Shown: in pieces, positions 1-11,250 of the stretch
Numbering within the stretch: the stretch's first letter is position 1
How the letters are laid out: the number at the start of each line of letters is the position of its first letter
Assembly (NCBI RefSeq): GCF_019175285.1
Contig: NC_056525.1
Coordinates: forward strand, 123,228,358-123,292,357
From: Sceloporus undulatus
Lineage: Eukaryota; Chordata; Lepidosauria; Squamata; Phrynosomatidae
DNA: 64,000 nucleotides
Reading direction: 5' to 3'
Position numbers and translations under genes: made by a program
The notes under the pieces: model-generated
Database searches by the model: none
Seen by the model: only the letters and a program-made list of their open reading frames with translations
What the model was told of the DNA's origin: nothing

Positions 1-1117
1 AATTTTATCATAAAGTAGCATACTGTAAGACCAAGACATATTTAGATGTAGAGGATGCGACTCTGGAATGGATCCCCACAAATATGGAGGGTCCACTGTA
101 CAATAACATTTCATGATTAGAGATCACACTTAGAAACATCCTCAGCAAAACGTGTTTATTCAAAAAACAATAAATACCCTGTTCTGGAAGGGGTTTCTGT
201 TAGAGAAGGAATACTATTAAGTGGTTTTGACAGTCAGTTCTCTCACCACAGGAAGAATGAATACAACCTTAACCTGAAGATATTATTTTAAACTACCAAA
301 TAAGGAGCATGCAAGTTACTATCACTCACACAGATGGCAGCTGTATACATACTTTGTGTTTTGGTCTTTATAGCTGACTTAGGATCACGATCTGGCAGCT
401 TCTGAACAAAACAAGGTGACTCTTTTAAAAAGAAAAGGATGGAGATAAAAAAAACCCCACAGTTGCGTTAGAAGTACAAAGAACCCAAAAGACTAACAAA
501 GAAAGTCTGGTACTAATTATATACTAATCACATAACTTTTAGTAATAATAAAATAACTGATTTTAGTAATATTTACTGCTTTCATAAATATAACAATAAC
601 CTTTTTACAGTTTCATATAGCTGAACTACATGGAACTGTAAAAAGTTGTTATATTTGCTACATAATGAGTTAATTTAGTTAGTAGTATAATTTATAATTT
701 ATTTATCAAAAAATTATATGAGTAGCATATAATTAGAACCAGATTCTTTTTAAGTCTTTTGAGCTAGTTGGTTTAGAGATTTTCTTTGTATAAGGTTACA
801 TTGGCCTAAATTTTCTTTAAGTATAAAGAACCAACATGCTTAATTTTATGTCCAAATGTCTTCTGTAACAGCAGGTTCTGATCTAGTTTCATATCTGTGT
901 AGACATATCATACATCAGCTGGAGATGTGTATTCTCAACTGTAACATTTACTGTTAAATGATTCATATGACTAACATATACTAGATCAACAGTGTATATT
1001 ATGCAGATTTCTAGAAGATTGAACATTAAATTAAAATACCACAATGTAAACAACTAAGGCATATATAAATTACTGTTGTAATGAATTGGGGGGTGACGAG
1101 GAAGATATAAATGTTAC
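1..1117. other. TOR1AIP1 intron, no element recognised
   Basis: AT-rich intronic DNA downstream (in gene sense) of exon 5. Both strands were read for a hydrophobic membrane exon and none was convincing. No named repeat is visible. Confidence 0.5.
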
Positions 1118-1201
1118 CTTTTATTAACTTTTGTCTGCTACGGATCTGAGAAGTATTCCCAATTTCAGGTTTGTACTCAATGTCTTCATTAGCTTTGTCT
1201 T
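1118..1201 (-). CDS. TOR1AIP1: TOR1AIP1 coding exon 5
   Basis: An 84-base exon with acceptor CACTTTTTCAG and donor AAAAG|GTAACA, phase 1. It encodes EDKANEDIEYKPEIGNTSQI then RSRQKLIK. SQIRSRQKLIK resembles ARIRTRMQNDSILK just before the membrane span in mammalian LAP1. The transmembrane and lumenal exons were not found in the remaining 1.1 kb and should lie beyond the left edge, so the gene is partial here (five exons, about 245 codons). Confidence 0.75.
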
Positions 1202-1368
1202 CTGAAAAAGTGTGAGAAATGGTTCTTTGCAAAAAAGCCGATACAGTACTAAAATATGTTAGATATTAAGATACTGTACTACAAGACTAGTTTTATTTCA
1301 CTAGATTAATATGGGTACCTTTCTCAAATTAAAAAAAAGCAAAAACAAAGGAAAAACAATGATCCAAC

Positions 1369-1413
1369 CTGGTTCATTAATTGTGGAGTCTCTGACTTGT
1401 CCATAAGGAAATC
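1369..1413 (-). CDS. TOR1AIP1: TOR1AIP1 coding exon 4
   Basis: A 45-base micro-exon with acceptor TCTTAATAG and donor CCAG|GTTGGA, phase 1 on both sides. It encodes GFPYGQVRDSTINEP. Too short to identify by itself. It is supported by its open frame, symmetric phase and its place between two better exons. Skipping it would keep the frame. Confidence 0.6.
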
Positions 1414-1689
1414 CTATTAAGACAAGAAATGATGCATTAATTATCAATCTAGCCTATTCTCTAGTGAAGTGAAGTCTTACATAATGCCACAAGGGGGAAA
1501 GTATTTTTATTTCAGCAGTAGCTTCTATCTTTAGAAAGCTCTTCAGTTTTAAGGTACAAGCAAAGGAATAAACACAGTAACTAGTCACCAGTTAGAATCT
1601 CAAACAAGTAATTAGTCACATTTAACTGCCAAATCCATTCTGAAGACGAGCATCTACTTGCAAGCCTTCTATATTTCACACTGTATTAA

Positions 1690-1862
1690 AAGACATTGGG
1701 AGCTAGCATGATGTAGTAGTTTGGGTACTGGATTACAACTCTGGAGACCAGAGTTCGAATCCCCTCTCAGTCAAGACATTGGGCAAGTCTCACTCTCTTA
1801 GCCTCAGAAGAAGGCAAAGGCAAACCCCTCCTGAAAAATCTTGCCAAAAAATACATTATAGC
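1690..1862 (+). repeat. tRNA-derived SINE with BovB-type tail, truncated
   Basis: The tRNA-like head retains a box B-like GTTCGAATCC near 1752, followed by the family body (GGGCAAGTCTCACTCTC, CAGAAGAAGGCAAAGGC, CTTGCCAAAAAA). The 3' tail is missing. The same family recurs at 11.35, 18.5, 20.05, 35.37, 51.18 and 54.2 kb. Confidence 0.7.
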
Positions 1863-2379
1863 TCAAAATGCTTCATCAATGGGAACATAGAAGAGGGCCT
1901 TCTCAATGACAACATCTCGGCTATGGAACCATCACCTTTATGGAACTTAACCTGATCTTTTCTTTGTTTGGTTTTTAGTAGGCAGTTACAACTCTCTTGT
2001 TCAGAATACATTTTAATTTCCATTTACATTTTAAATACACCAGTTTTGCTCTCTGTTTAAAACATGTTTGTAAGTTTACTGTTACTATTCCACTAGCCTA
2101 TCCCATTGCAGACTAGACTGCTGCAATCAAATAAAACTGGAAGTAATGATGTGATCCCTTCTGGTCACTTTTGTTGTTATTGTTTTTTGTGGGGCACTGT
2201 TTTGACAAATATATATATTTTTAATTCTCAACAGTCTGGGAGGAATCAGCAGGTATCCCAAAGGCTGCAAGAGACCTTCTCAAAAGCAGTAGGTGACCTC
2301 AGGCCACACAATTCCCCCCCCCCTCAATTTTAAAGCTGTCATCACTCACTATAGGACTCTTGCCTACAGTGACACATGT

Positions 2380-3005
2380 CTTGATTACATTCAGTTTGGA
2401 TTACTCTAATAGTCTGGAGGGGACTGCCTTTGGAAATTGTTGGGAAAGCAGATTAGGTCCAAACTGCTGCAGTTGCACTGCTGACTGTGACTGGTTAAGA
2501 GGAAACACCTAACTCCCCAACTGAAACAGTTCTGCTGCTACCAGTTTGTTTTTGGACATGATTCAAAGTTCTAATTATGGCTCGTTCATTTCTAAATAGC
2601 TTAAGTCAAGATTATCTGAAAGACCCTATCTCCCTATACATATTTGCCTCAGTCTTAAGATCCTCAGGGAAAAGCTTTGGTCTGGTGAAGATATGTGAGG
2701 GTCTTCTTGGTGGCTGCTCCCAGGCTGTGGAGTTCCCTGCCACAAAAGGCTAGTCTGCCCCCATCACACACACTCTATTTGCCAGTGGATAAAGGCCTTT
2801 TTATTTAAATAGGCATTTGGCAATTAACTGATTGCAAAGAAGGGTTTTCGAATTATGTGCACTGCATTTTTTATTACATTTATATTGTTTTACTTTATAG
2901 GTGTTTTAATAAGTTGAATTTTTAAATTTTATCTTGTTTTAACTGTGATGTAAGCAATCTTGGGCCCCATGCTGAGAGACAAGCACAATATAGGAATAAA
3001 AGTGA
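2380..3005 (+). repeat. L2-like LINE 3' end
   Basis: The 5' part still reads like the C-terminus of L2 reverse transcriptase (AAPRLWSSLP in one frame near 2710). An A/T-rich 3' region and a tail ending in GGAATAAAAG follow. The segment with GGCATTTGGCAATTAACTGA recurs at 16.9 kb. Inserted in a TOR1AIP1 intron. Confidence 0.6.
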
Positions 3006-3087
3006 CTAGAAATATTTCAAACTATGAAATCCCCACCCCAGCCCTGCCACCGCTGCCCATTAGATTGTTGTAGAAGCTGATATTTAC

Positions 3088-3162
3088 CTCTTCTTGGACT
3101 TCTTCTAATTGCAGGTCGAACAAGCTCAGAGTCATCTGCAATTCCAAAAATATTTGCATTTC
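3088..3162 (-). CDS. TOR1AIP1: TOR1AIP1 coding exon 3
   Basis: A 75-base exon with a pyrimidine-rich acceptor (TTTTTTAG) and donor GAG|GTAAAT, phase 1 at both ends. It encodes GNANIFGIADDSELVRPAIRR and SPRR. The segment SELVRPAIRRSPRR parallels SEDLVIRLRRPPLRYPR of mammalian LAP1, so both the position and the sequence fit. It belongs to the nucleoplasmic tail; the basic patch may contribute to lamin or chromatin contact, which is inference. Confidence 0.8.
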
Positions 3163-3658
3163 CTAAAAAAGCAAACAAAGTAGGAATGGAAGAAAGTCAG
3201 TTATCAAATAGCTACAAATATATGAGAAAAGCATATCAAGGTCCTACATAACAATTCTGAGAAAAGTTGTAGAATTGGTTACTTATAATGTTCATATCAA
3301 TGGTTCTTTCCCAACTTCCATATACACAGGTATACCTCAGTTAACAAAATTTGGTACCAGTGGCAGAAATAAGGAGGAAAGAATAGGGATACCTTCCTAG
3401 TCCCCCAAAAGAGGAGCAATTCAACATCTTCCAACAAGCATTTTAATTCAAAACTAATAGCAGTGAAATGAAACAAGAGGACAGGTATGCTTTGTCGACG
3501 CAATCAGAAGCCCTTTGAACCCTTTAGAGACCATCTGAAAGGTCCTGCCAAAATGCATACAGGGATTATCTTCTCATCTCCTCACCAGACTACACTTTTT
3601 TATGATTTCCATTTTAGTGGTCAAAACTATGTGGCTTTTGCAAAATATAATGGGAATA

Positions 3659-3912
3659 CAGTGGTACCCCGGGATACGAAAGCACCGCGTTACGAAATTT
3701 CCGGGATACGAAAAAATTCCATAGGAAAAAACTGTTCCGGGTTATGTTTTTTTTTCCGGCTTACGAAAAAAATTTTTGGTGCTTTTCGGCGCTTTTTCGC
3801 ACGAAATCGCGGCTTCCAGCGCTAGCGCCTATGGCTTTTTCGGCTTGCGAACGATTTCGGGTTACGAAGGGCGCCGCGGAACGAATTAAATTCGTAACCC
3901 GGGGTACCACTG
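3659..3912. mobile_element. Tc1/mariner-like MITE
   Basis: A 254-base element with near-perfect 22-base inverted ends starting CAGTGGTACCCCGGG, and a TA dinucleotide on each side (3657-3658, 3913-3914), as expected of a mariner target site. The interior is unusually rich in CpG (TACGAA and TTCGTA repeats) inside AT-rich intron DNA, so the copy is probably young. It has no coding capacity. Confidence 0.85.
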
Positions 3913-3914
3913 TA

Positions 3915-4713
3915 GCTGGAAAGGCAGGCCAATCTGCTTACCCCCCTTTTCTCTCTGTTTTGCTGTTCACACATGCTCAGGAAAATATTTTGGAGCAGCT
4001 TCAGTTTACCTTCTCTGTTGTGGGCAGACACACAAAGCTACAGTAGAGTCTCATTCTTTGCCAGCTGAAACTTTATTGCATTGTTTACTATAGATATACT
4101 GCTTCAATCTAACACTGAAAATTCGTAACATTTGTAATTCTCCAGCCCTCCTTCACCATCCTCCCAGTGCTGATGCTGCATGAAAACTTTCAGCAAGACA
4201 GAGGACAAGGAGAGAACTGTGGGACTGGGCAGCTATATAAATACTTTGTAAAAGGGAGCTTTTTTGTCACAGGCTTTATTAACTAAAGTATATCTGTATT
4301 CTGCAAGGGAATAAAGTAAATTTGTGGAACTAATTTACTGCCAAACACAGCATACCCACAGAATGAATGGGAAGACACTTAAGTTCCATTGATTCAATGG
4401 GCCTACTGGAGATCAGACTAATAATTGAATATAGGCCATGGAACGCTCACAGGCAAACATGGTACAATACTTTAATGGTGCATACACCACATGTTGTCAG
4501 GCATGCATATTGTCAGGCAAACTTAACTCTAAAAACATGGATAGTCGTGACTGTACACACTGGAGCACCACAGCATCTGTGTTTGTGTTACTCAGAAGCT
4601 ACATTCAATACCTGCATGCAAGTCAGGCCTGGGACAAGTCTGCTGCTCCACAACATGCTTGCCTATATTCTTGCGCAAATGTGAACACAGGGGCAACTCA
4701 AATAGGAGACAAA
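3915..4713. other. TOR1AIP1 intron, unassigned
   Basis: Intronic DNA between two MITEs. Open frames at 4367-4893 run into the next MITE and have no family resemblance. A stretch with GTAATTCTCCAGCCCTCC at 4133 resembles one at 35.0 kb, which suggests an old dispersed repeat. Confidence 0.4.
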
Positions 4714-4946
4714 GGCCTGTTACAGACTGCCAAAATAAAGCTGCTTCGGGTCTCTTTGGAGGGATGCTGTTTAAATGATGCATGCATCCTAAGAATCCAG
4801 AAGCTGCACCAAAGCTGGACTCCAGTGCTTAGGAATGGAGTGTGGCTTTGGCGTGACCTTCGGGCTCTTAGGAACCAGGCATCATTTAAATAGCATACCT
4901 CCAAAGAGACCTGAAGCAGCTTTATTTTGGCAGTCTGTAACAGGCC
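4714..4946. mobile_element. Harbinger-like palindromic MITE
   Basis: A long palindrome: GGCCTGTTACAGACTGCC at the left and its complement at the right, flanked by AAA on both sides (possible 3-base target duplication). Each arm carries AATAAAGCTGCTTCGGGTC. Other copies at 11,018, 18,901 and 47,488. Harbinger assignment is inferred from the 3-base duplication and GG-starting ends. Confidence 0.7.
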
Positions 4947-5450
4947 AAAAACAAGAAAAATGCCCAATATATCCTCCCTGTAGTCGCCATCTCTTCGCTT
5001 CCTATCCATATAGCCTGTTATCTTTCCATTGCCACAAGATCATAAAAACTTTTCAAAGGGCATATACTGTATCACTTGACTATATGAAAACAACCCTTTT
5101 CAGCTTTCACACAAACACACATGCTATGGTGGTCCAATATACACAGTTGCTAGCCATGTTTTTTAGGGGCAAGGCTTAAGTGTGAAAGCTTATTGCCATT
5201 ATTCAATACATTTAGTATTGACAATAGTAGAGAAGTGATTTTGTTGAATCAATTAAGCAACATTTTCGGATAACTCTGGTATCCCAGATTACTGTGAATT
5301 TAATGAGATCCTAAAAGTACATCCTTTCAAATCTTTGCAAAGGGCAAACATCATAATTCATTCGGTCAAAAGACCATCCTGTTGACTCAACCAATTTAAA
5401 ATACAATAGACAGTTAATAATCTCAGATCACAGAGAAAACACAGGATTAC
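4947..5450. other. TOR1AIP1 intron, unassigned
   Basis: Low-complexity AT-rich intron, no element recognised. Confidence 0.4.
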
Positions 5451-5519
5451 CTGATTGTGTTTGGACATTAGAGTTTTTGTTGACTGTTCTGCTTTGAACT
5501 TTGGTCAGAGAAGGTTCAT
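5451..5519 (-). CDS. TOR1AIP1: TOR1AIP1 coding exon 2
   Basis: A 69-base exon between TTTTAAG and CAG|GTAATC. Spliced in phase 1 to exon 1 it reads DEPSLTKVQSRTVNKNSN and on, without a stop, and it ends again in phase 1. The content (acidic start, then S/T/K/N-rich) resembles the mammalian LAP1 stretch that follows the first exon. No other domain is visible. Assignment rests on the splice sites, the matching phase and the position in the gene. Confidence 0.75.
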
Positions 5520-5710
5520 CTTAAAATGCAGAAGGTATTAATTAGAAATGAAACGGTAAACAACCATTAAAACAAAAGATTCCTAAAATTCAGAAAACAG
5601 TAGAAGTAAACAGATGAAACATCTTAGAATTCAAAATACAGACCAGAGCTCCTATTCTTCACCATTCCCTGATACTTTCTAATTATTTTTGCAAAGCAAA
5701 TTCTTGAACA

Positions 5711-5922
5711 TACTGCAGAAATAATCCAGTCTGAGACTACTGTAACTGCCCTGACTGAATGCTAGGAAATTCTGGAAACTGTAGTTTTGTGAGACATTTA
5801 GCCTTCTCTGTCAGAGAGCTCTGGTGCCACAATAAACTCCAGTTCCCAGGGTTCCCTAGCACTGAGCCAGAGCAGTTAAAGCGGTTTCAAACTGGATTAT
5901 TTCTGCAGTGTGTTTTGGACCA
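5711..5922. mobile_element. Palindromic MITE (TCCAAAACACACTGCAG family)
   Basis: Ends derive from ACTGCAGAAATAATCCAG and its complement, with the arms CTAGGGAATTCTGG and CCAGGGTTCCCTAGC around a centre rich in CTCTGTCAGAGAG. It is the most frequent element in the window: whole or partial copies at 14,483, 16,490, 17,900, 24,983, 25,883 and 27,153, and weaker ones at 7,985, 9,040 and 62,890. A non-autonomous DNA transposon; the superfamily is not certain. Confidence 0.7.
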
Positions 5923-7985
5923 CAGCGACACACTTTCTGCTCAGAATAAGCCCTTCATTTTGTGAATTTATTCAACACCATTGTTGTTTTGCCACTTTCT
6001 TCTTCTGAAATATAGCCTTATGTTGCTCCTGGTATTTGTTGGCAATCTCTCATCCAAATATTAACTAGGGCTGACCCTGTTTAACTTCCAAGATCAGAGG
6101 AGATTTGGGCTTTTAGGCCCTTTCACAGAGTGACAGCCAGACCTTAAGATATAAAACATATTTACAGAGTTGTGGGAATGTGACAGAATATAATAGGATC
6201 CAGTTGGATCCCACTCCCAAAACTCTCTTGGGGACTATAGCCATGGAAACCCATGCTAAAATAGCAAGTAGATATTCAAGTCAATGGGAAATCTTTACCT
6301 TGAGTCTTAAAGATGCTGCTACACATTCCCTCCCCCTCTTCTTGCTTTCCTCTTTTTATGTTGCAAGAGACTAACAAGGCTACTTCTCTGAATGCTCTTA
6401 TTAAAGTCAGCATACCTAAGTGGAAACATATCCATTTGACTATTTCACAATTAGACAATATTTTAGGATTTAACCAGTATAATTCATGAATTAGAAATAT
6501 ACCTGACCTCCAAGGAATTCAAGGCAGTAGAGTAGATGATTCTCTTCCCACACCCACAATTATGACAATCCTACACAGTAAAAAAGGCTGAGAGACAGAC
6601 ACTGATCTAAGATTGCCTAGTAAATTTTATGGCTGAGTGAGGATTTAAACCCAGATCTCCTACCCAAACACTTTAATTACTGATACCATTTTAGTGTATA
6701 TCCTTAGACAATGGGACGCCAACATTTGTCTGTTTGAACCATCTTTGCTGTGTTTTGCTCTGTGGTTGCATTTTGTCTTACTTGGGTGGAGGATGTGAAC
6801 CACTGGTCTGAACTGTAATAATGAAGTGATAGTGGCAGAAATAGGGAACTCTCTCTGGGCAGGAAGCACTGGTTCTCTTTTGCTTCTGTAATTCAGACAC
6901 ACTGCCTTTCCACTTCCTTTCAACAACAACATAAAGGCAAAGTGTAGTCAGAGTAATACCTGTGGCAACTGAAATTGGTGGCAGGTCATTAAGAAACAGA
7001 AAATAAAGAGATGATGGCCCAACCCTTGCCTTCATTTCATACAGCAACTCCTCAGTAAAACACCCTGGTCAATAATAATAATAATAATAATAATAAATAA
7101 TAATATTTATTTGTATACCGCCTCTCCCTGTTAAGGCCATAGATCCCTCTCAAAGAAACATTAAGCAAATTGTTATATGCAAATCTCCCAAATGAGAATG
7201 CCTAGCATATGGGCCAGGTCAAATTCCTCTTTCTGTGGCTACTCAGCCCCCACCCAAGCCATTTCTCTTTAGTTTATCATTAAACACTACTTTTTCATCA
7301 AAAAGTCAGTGTGGTGCAGCAGTCGGTGTTATGCTAGGCTCAAGGAAATGACGCTCACTGGTGTGATCTCAAACCAGTCGCTTGCTCTCTCAGCCTGACC
7401 TACTTCACAGGGTTGTTGTTGTCATCAGGGTAAATAGAGAAGGAGGAGAGCACTTTAGAGTGCCTCAGATTCCCTTGATGAAAGGTGGGACATAGCTATG
7501 ACCAAAAATAAAATGAAAAATGAATGAACAGAAGGTGTCGTTTGTATTGGAAAACCAGGTCAATCCCAGATTGAAGGGTCTGAACGATGTCCTAGCCAGC
7601 TGGGTCGGCTGAAACAGCAGATCCCAGATCCTTGAAGGCAGAAGTGAAACCTTGAGTGAAGACTCATCATCCCGCCTTTGAGGCTTTGGGTGGTACTGGG
7701 CTGCTGTGCCAGAGCCCAGAAAACGGGAAGGGAAAGGAAGCAAGCGGAGGAGGGCTTGTGTTGTGTCCTTGTAAGTGTGTGGGGACTAGGGCTGGGCAGT
7801 GTGATGGCACTTTGCTTCCAAGCATCTGCAAGAGTAGGAGGGATTTCCTCTCACTCTGGTGGCTGCTTGGATGCTTCTCCCCACACACAGCCATAACAGA
7901 GAAAGAGAGAGAAACCCACCTCTTTCCTAAATTCCCTTCCAAACAGCTAGAGTTCATGGATCCAGGTTTAATTTGCAATGTAGAA
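5923..7985. other. TOR1AIP1 intron 1 with old repeat fragments
   Basis: Contains a SINE-like fragment at about 6,028-6,115 (GGCAATCTCTCATCCAAAT, shared with 53.3 kb), a second at 6,610-6,665, and a 3' LINE tail with an AAT run at 7,069-7,135. A SINE-like unit at 7,306-7,500 starts GTCAGTGTGGTGCAGCAG. The rest of the stretch holds nothing recognised. Confidence 0.4.
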
Positions 7986-8154
7986 ATAATGCAGTGCTTT
8001 AATTGTTAGGGCTCAATGCTATGGAATTCTGGGATATGTTATTTTGTGAGCTATTGTAGCCTCTATGAAAGGGCTCTGCTGCCACAGCAAAATACAAATC
8101 CCAGGATGTAAACCGATGGCATGTGTGCATATAATACTAATAACCACTGTACAG

Positions 8155-8447
8155 CTGGGGTCTAGGTTGTTTGAAGGACTGTATCTCCCTGTATGAACAA
8201 GCCATCTCCTCCACAGAGAGAGGGCCTTCTCAGTGGCTGCTCCCAGCCTTTGGAGCTCCCTCCCTAGAGAGGCCAGGATGACTCCATCCCTGCTGTATTT
8301 CTGGTGCCAGGTAAAGCCATTCCTGTGCAGTTGGGCCTTTTCAAACTGATATGGGCTGGGACTCAAATGCCGTGCAATATAAATTTTAAGGTTTGTATTT
8401 TTAACATATTATCTTTTAGTTTTATGCACATACATACACACTGTTGG
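8155..8447 (+). repeat. L2-like LINE 3' fragment
   Basis: One frame reads RERAFSVAAPSLWSSLP, the conserved end of L2-type reverse transcriptase, then an A/T-rich 3' region. A MITE fragment lies just upstream (7,985-8,110). Confidence 0.6.
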
Positions 8448-8448
8448 C

Positions 8449-8637
8449 CCTTGTTATCTGCTGGGATTTGGGTCCAGGGCCCTCCATGGGTAACAAAATC
8501 CCATGGATGCTCATGTCCCGTTCAATACAATGGCATTAAAATATGTATATAAAATGGGGGGGGGACCAAGTATTTTAAAGCCTTGGATACTTGAATCTGT
8601 GGATAAAAAAGATCTGTGGATAAGGAGGGCTGGCTGT
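8449..8637. mobile_element. Tigger-like mariner MITE
   Basis: Left end CTGTTGGCCCTTGTTATC pairs with right end GATAAGGAGGGCTGGCTG, flanked by TA. The body carries CCATGGATGCTCATGTCCC, typical of Tigger/MER2-type elements. Related copies at 12,831, 15,158, 20,640 and 59,397. Confidence 0.6.
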
Positions 8638-8644
8638 ATATACT

Positions 8645-8862
8645 GTTGGTTGAGAGGAAGCAGTAAGGGCTGTTCGACAGTGGAACACACTTCCTCGGAG
8701 TGTAGTGGAGTCTCCCTCCTTGGAGGTCTTCAAATGGAGGCTGGATGGCCATCTGTGGGGGATGCTTTGATCTGGATTTCCTGCATGGCAGAATGGGGTT
8801 GGACTGGATGGCCCTTGGGGTCTCTTCCAACTCTAGGATTCTAAGCTATCTACATGTTGATC
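8645..8862 (+). repeat. CR1 LINE 3' end
   Basis: Shows the conserved CR1 terminus: GTTCGACAGTGGAACACAC, CTTGGAGGTCTTCAAATGG, then GGGTTGGACTGGATGGCCC and TCTTCCAACTCTAGGATTC. 5' truncated, as usual for CR1. Confidence 0.85.
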
Positions 8863-9220
8863 TGTATATTGTCCTGATGCTGAATGGCAAGGCATCAGTG
8901 TGTCTGTTTAATTGGATCATTAACTCAATAGGCTCCCTGAGGCCTTGCCATTCAATACGCAGATTAACATGCTAAATCATTTCCTCTCCACCCACACTAT
9001 ACATGCCCCACTCTCTTCCATCATGAAGATGCCAGCCACAGACACTCCGCTCTGGATCCCACAACAGACTCCAACGCCCAGAATCCCATAGCCTTGAGCC
9101 AAGACACATTTAAAGCGGTGTCAAACCGGGTTATTTCTCCAGTGTGGATGCAACCCAGAGCAACCTTACAGACACCATTCAGACCAGGAGTGAACCTGGC
9201 CTCCTTCTCTTCTTTCTCAC

Positions 9221-9683
9221 CTTCCTCCTCCTCTTCCTCTTCCCCAGACTCCTCCGGAGAGTGCTGCTCCCCTTCCTCCCTCCTCATCCTCCGGTGGGGC
9301 GTCGGGGGCAGGCGCTGGGCCGAGGAGCGCAGCCGATACCGAGGCTCTCCCTCCCCGTCCGGCTCCTCTACCGCCTCCATCCTCCTCCTCTGCTTCTCCA
9401 GCGGCGTCACGACCACCCGAGGCCAGCAGCAGCTCCCTTCCGCCGGCAGCTCCAGCACTTCCTCGGAGAACCTCACTTCCCGCCTTGGATGCGGCGGCTG
9501 CTGCTTCCGCCTGGCGCCGCTGCTCTCGTAAGGCGTCGACGTCCGGGGCCGGAAGTCATCACCGCCGCCATTTTGTGAGAGGGTTTTCCTTCTGGTCCTC
9601 AGAGGCTGCCTGGGCGTCACGTGACCGAAGAGCCGCGCCCCGCCCTCCCCTTCGCCGCCGGCCTCCTCCTCCTCCTCGCGCAT
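9221..9683 (-). CDS. TOR1AIP1: TOR1AIP1 (LAP1) coding exon 1
   Basis: First coding exon of lamina-associated polypeptide 1, an inner nuclear membrane protein that binds lamins and activates torsin ATPases through its lumenal domain. The ATG at 9681-9683 has a good context (GCC before it) and opens a frame of 154 codons plus one base. Seen in the translation: an acidic start (MREEEEEAGG), then VTPRQPLR, QNGG, REVRFSEE and YRLRSS, in the same order as VTPRAPIR, QNGG, REVRFSDE and YYLRSR of mammalian LAP1 from memory. It ends in a Glu run, then GAAG|GTGAGA, a strong donor in phase 1. The open frame runs past the donor into a MITE, which is not coding. This is the nucleoplasmic, intrinsically disordered tail. 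The gene is head-to-head with TOR1AIP2, as in mammals. The assignment is secure; exact transcript structure is inferred. Confidence 0.9.
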
Positions 9684-9760
9684 GGCGACCCCTCCCTTCG
9701 CGCGTGCGCAGAGCTCGCCTCTTCCTCCTCAGAGAAGACGCACTAGTTTCTCCTCAGTAA
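9240..9760 (-). promoter_or_regulatory. CpG island and promoter of TOR1AIP1, with NRF1-like site
   Basis: This stretch is GC- and CpG-rich against AT-rich surroundings and covers the TOR1AIP1 start codon. GCGCGTGCGCA at 9700-9710 is one base from the NRF1 consensus core (TGCGCATGCGC on the other strand). No TATA box is evident. In mammals the two TOR1AIP genes are divergent from nearby starts. A shared bidirectional promoter is possible here, but no 5' exon of TOR1AIP2 was located next to it. Confidence 0.6.
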
Positions 9761-10600
9761 ACGCAGAGTCAACACGTTTCCCTCAGCACCACACACACCT
9801 ATATAAATATATACCTCACATATATATATGTAATGTATATATAATAAATTACTTGCCTAGAGCCGTCGTCAACTTCTTGTTCCCTACTTCATATCCTTCC
9901 TTCTTTCCCAACGGACATTTTACCTCACAGAGCCAAGTGCAAAAGGCCGACGCCACTATTCTAACTCCTTTCCCTCAGCACCGCCTTTCCCCTCTCCTTG
10001 CCTCCTTCGCTTTCTTTCCTATGCCTCTCCTCCTCCTCCCTCTTTCCAAAGGCCTCCTCCTTCTTCTCCTCCTCCTCCTCCCCAACGCATCCCGTGATGA
10101 TGGAGGCCAATTCGGTCCAACTTTGGACTGAGTTTTCTGGGAGGGCAACAACAGATTAACCCCCGCGGGAGGAGGACACTCCCTGAGGGGAAGAAAGAAA
10201 GACAAATGGCGCGGTCCAGTTACATGCCAAGTAGTTGCCAAGATGAGGGTGCCCTCAAGCGAAATAAAAGCCACCACGGCCCGTCCTCGCCTCCCAGCCT
10301 AGCAATGGGAAAACAAACCGAGGAGGAGGAGAGCCCAGCCCATCAGCTGCTTGTCAGGGAAAATAGGTCACCAAGGAGAAAGACATTTAAAGTACCCGCT
10401 CCTTGGATCCTCCTCACACACTGCTATTTGAATTTGACAGTCATATTTAATAATGTCTGACTTCCCCTTGCTCAATGCACTTTGCAAGGTTTGCTCTAGA
10501 CTGTGCCCATGAGTATCATATTAGCATCAAGTTGTGTGGCTTCATAACTCTTATGCTGCACATTCATCTTGTGGGGATTAATATCAGCTTGCGGATTCAA
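9760..10600. other. Intergenic DNA between the TOR1AIP genes
   Basis: Begins with an AT dinucleotide stretch (9,800-9,850), then pyrimidine-rich DNA at 10,010-10,085. A non-coding first exon of TOR1AIP2 could lie here, but no strong plus-strand donor (GTAAG or GTGAG) was found. Confidence 0.35.
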
Positions 10601-10760
10601 AAATACTATGGCTGGCATCCTGGTGCCATCGAATCCACTGTTGAACCATGGCTGATACTTTTATTGGCCAACCGAAACGCATAATATACTTGTTGCAAGC
10701 TTTGGAAGCTCCATGGGCTTCTTCATCAGGCAAGATGTTGCAAGCCAAACAGGAGGGGGG
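10599..10760 (-). repeat. Dispersed repeat with hammerhead-like core
   Basis: On the minus strand CTGATGA (10,723-10,729) is followed by a hairpin (GAAGC / GCTTC) and CAAAGCTTGC, then a body with GGTTGGCCAATAAAAGTATC. This resembles termini of Penelope-like elements, some of which carry hammerhead ribozymes. Decayed. Confidence 0.4.
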
Positions 10761-11017
10761 AAACCACAACTGGAGATGTTAGATGCCGATGTTTCAGTCC
10801 TTAGTAAAAGATGGTATGCTGGGGAGGATATAAAATAAATAAAATAAAACTTTATTTCTATCCCTCTTTTTGTTCAAACAATCAAAGCGGCTTACAATAG
10901 TATATTCTGTGTAGGCAGGTTCCTTCTCCTTCTGGCCATAGGGCAATAGGGAGATTTTTGAAATACAGTATGTCAACACAGCTACCCCTGCATGTTGAAT
11001 CATGAGATAAACACATA

Positions 11018-11250
11018 GGCCTGTTACAGACTGCCAAAATAAAGCTGCTTCGGGTCTCTTTGGAGGCATGCTGTTTAAATGATGCATGGGTCCTAAGAGT
11101 CCAGTGGTCGCGCCAAAGCCACACTCCATTCCTAAGCACTGGAGTGCAGCTTTGGTGCAGCTTCCGGATTCTTAGGATGCATGCATCATTTAAACAGCAT
11201 ACCTCCAAAGAGACCCCAAGCAGCTTTATTTTGGAAGTCTGTAACAGGCC
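11018..11250. mobile_element. Harbinger-like palindromic MITE
   Basis: Same family as 4,714: GGCCTGTTACAGACTGCC ends. It has a clear 3-base duplication (ATA at 11,015-11,017 and 11,251-11,253). Confidence 0.75.

Noticed and set aside
1700-1860. tRNA gene
   Set aside because: The box-B-like sequence belongs to a tRNA-derived SINE head; there is no full cloverleaf.
4438-5179. Frames of 100-150 codons in a TOR1AIP1 intron
   Set aside because: They run through both arms of a palindromic MITE, giving look-alike peptides on both strands.
7465-8009. Overlapping frames of 90-117 codons on both strands near 7.7 kb
   Set aside because: No family resemblance, no splice logic with TOR1AIP1, and overlapping on both strands.
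9094-9760. Open plus-strand frames across the CpG island
   Set aside because: They are antisense to TOR1AIP1 exon 1; GC-rich DNA has few stops, and the residues are low-complexity Ser/Pro/Arg.
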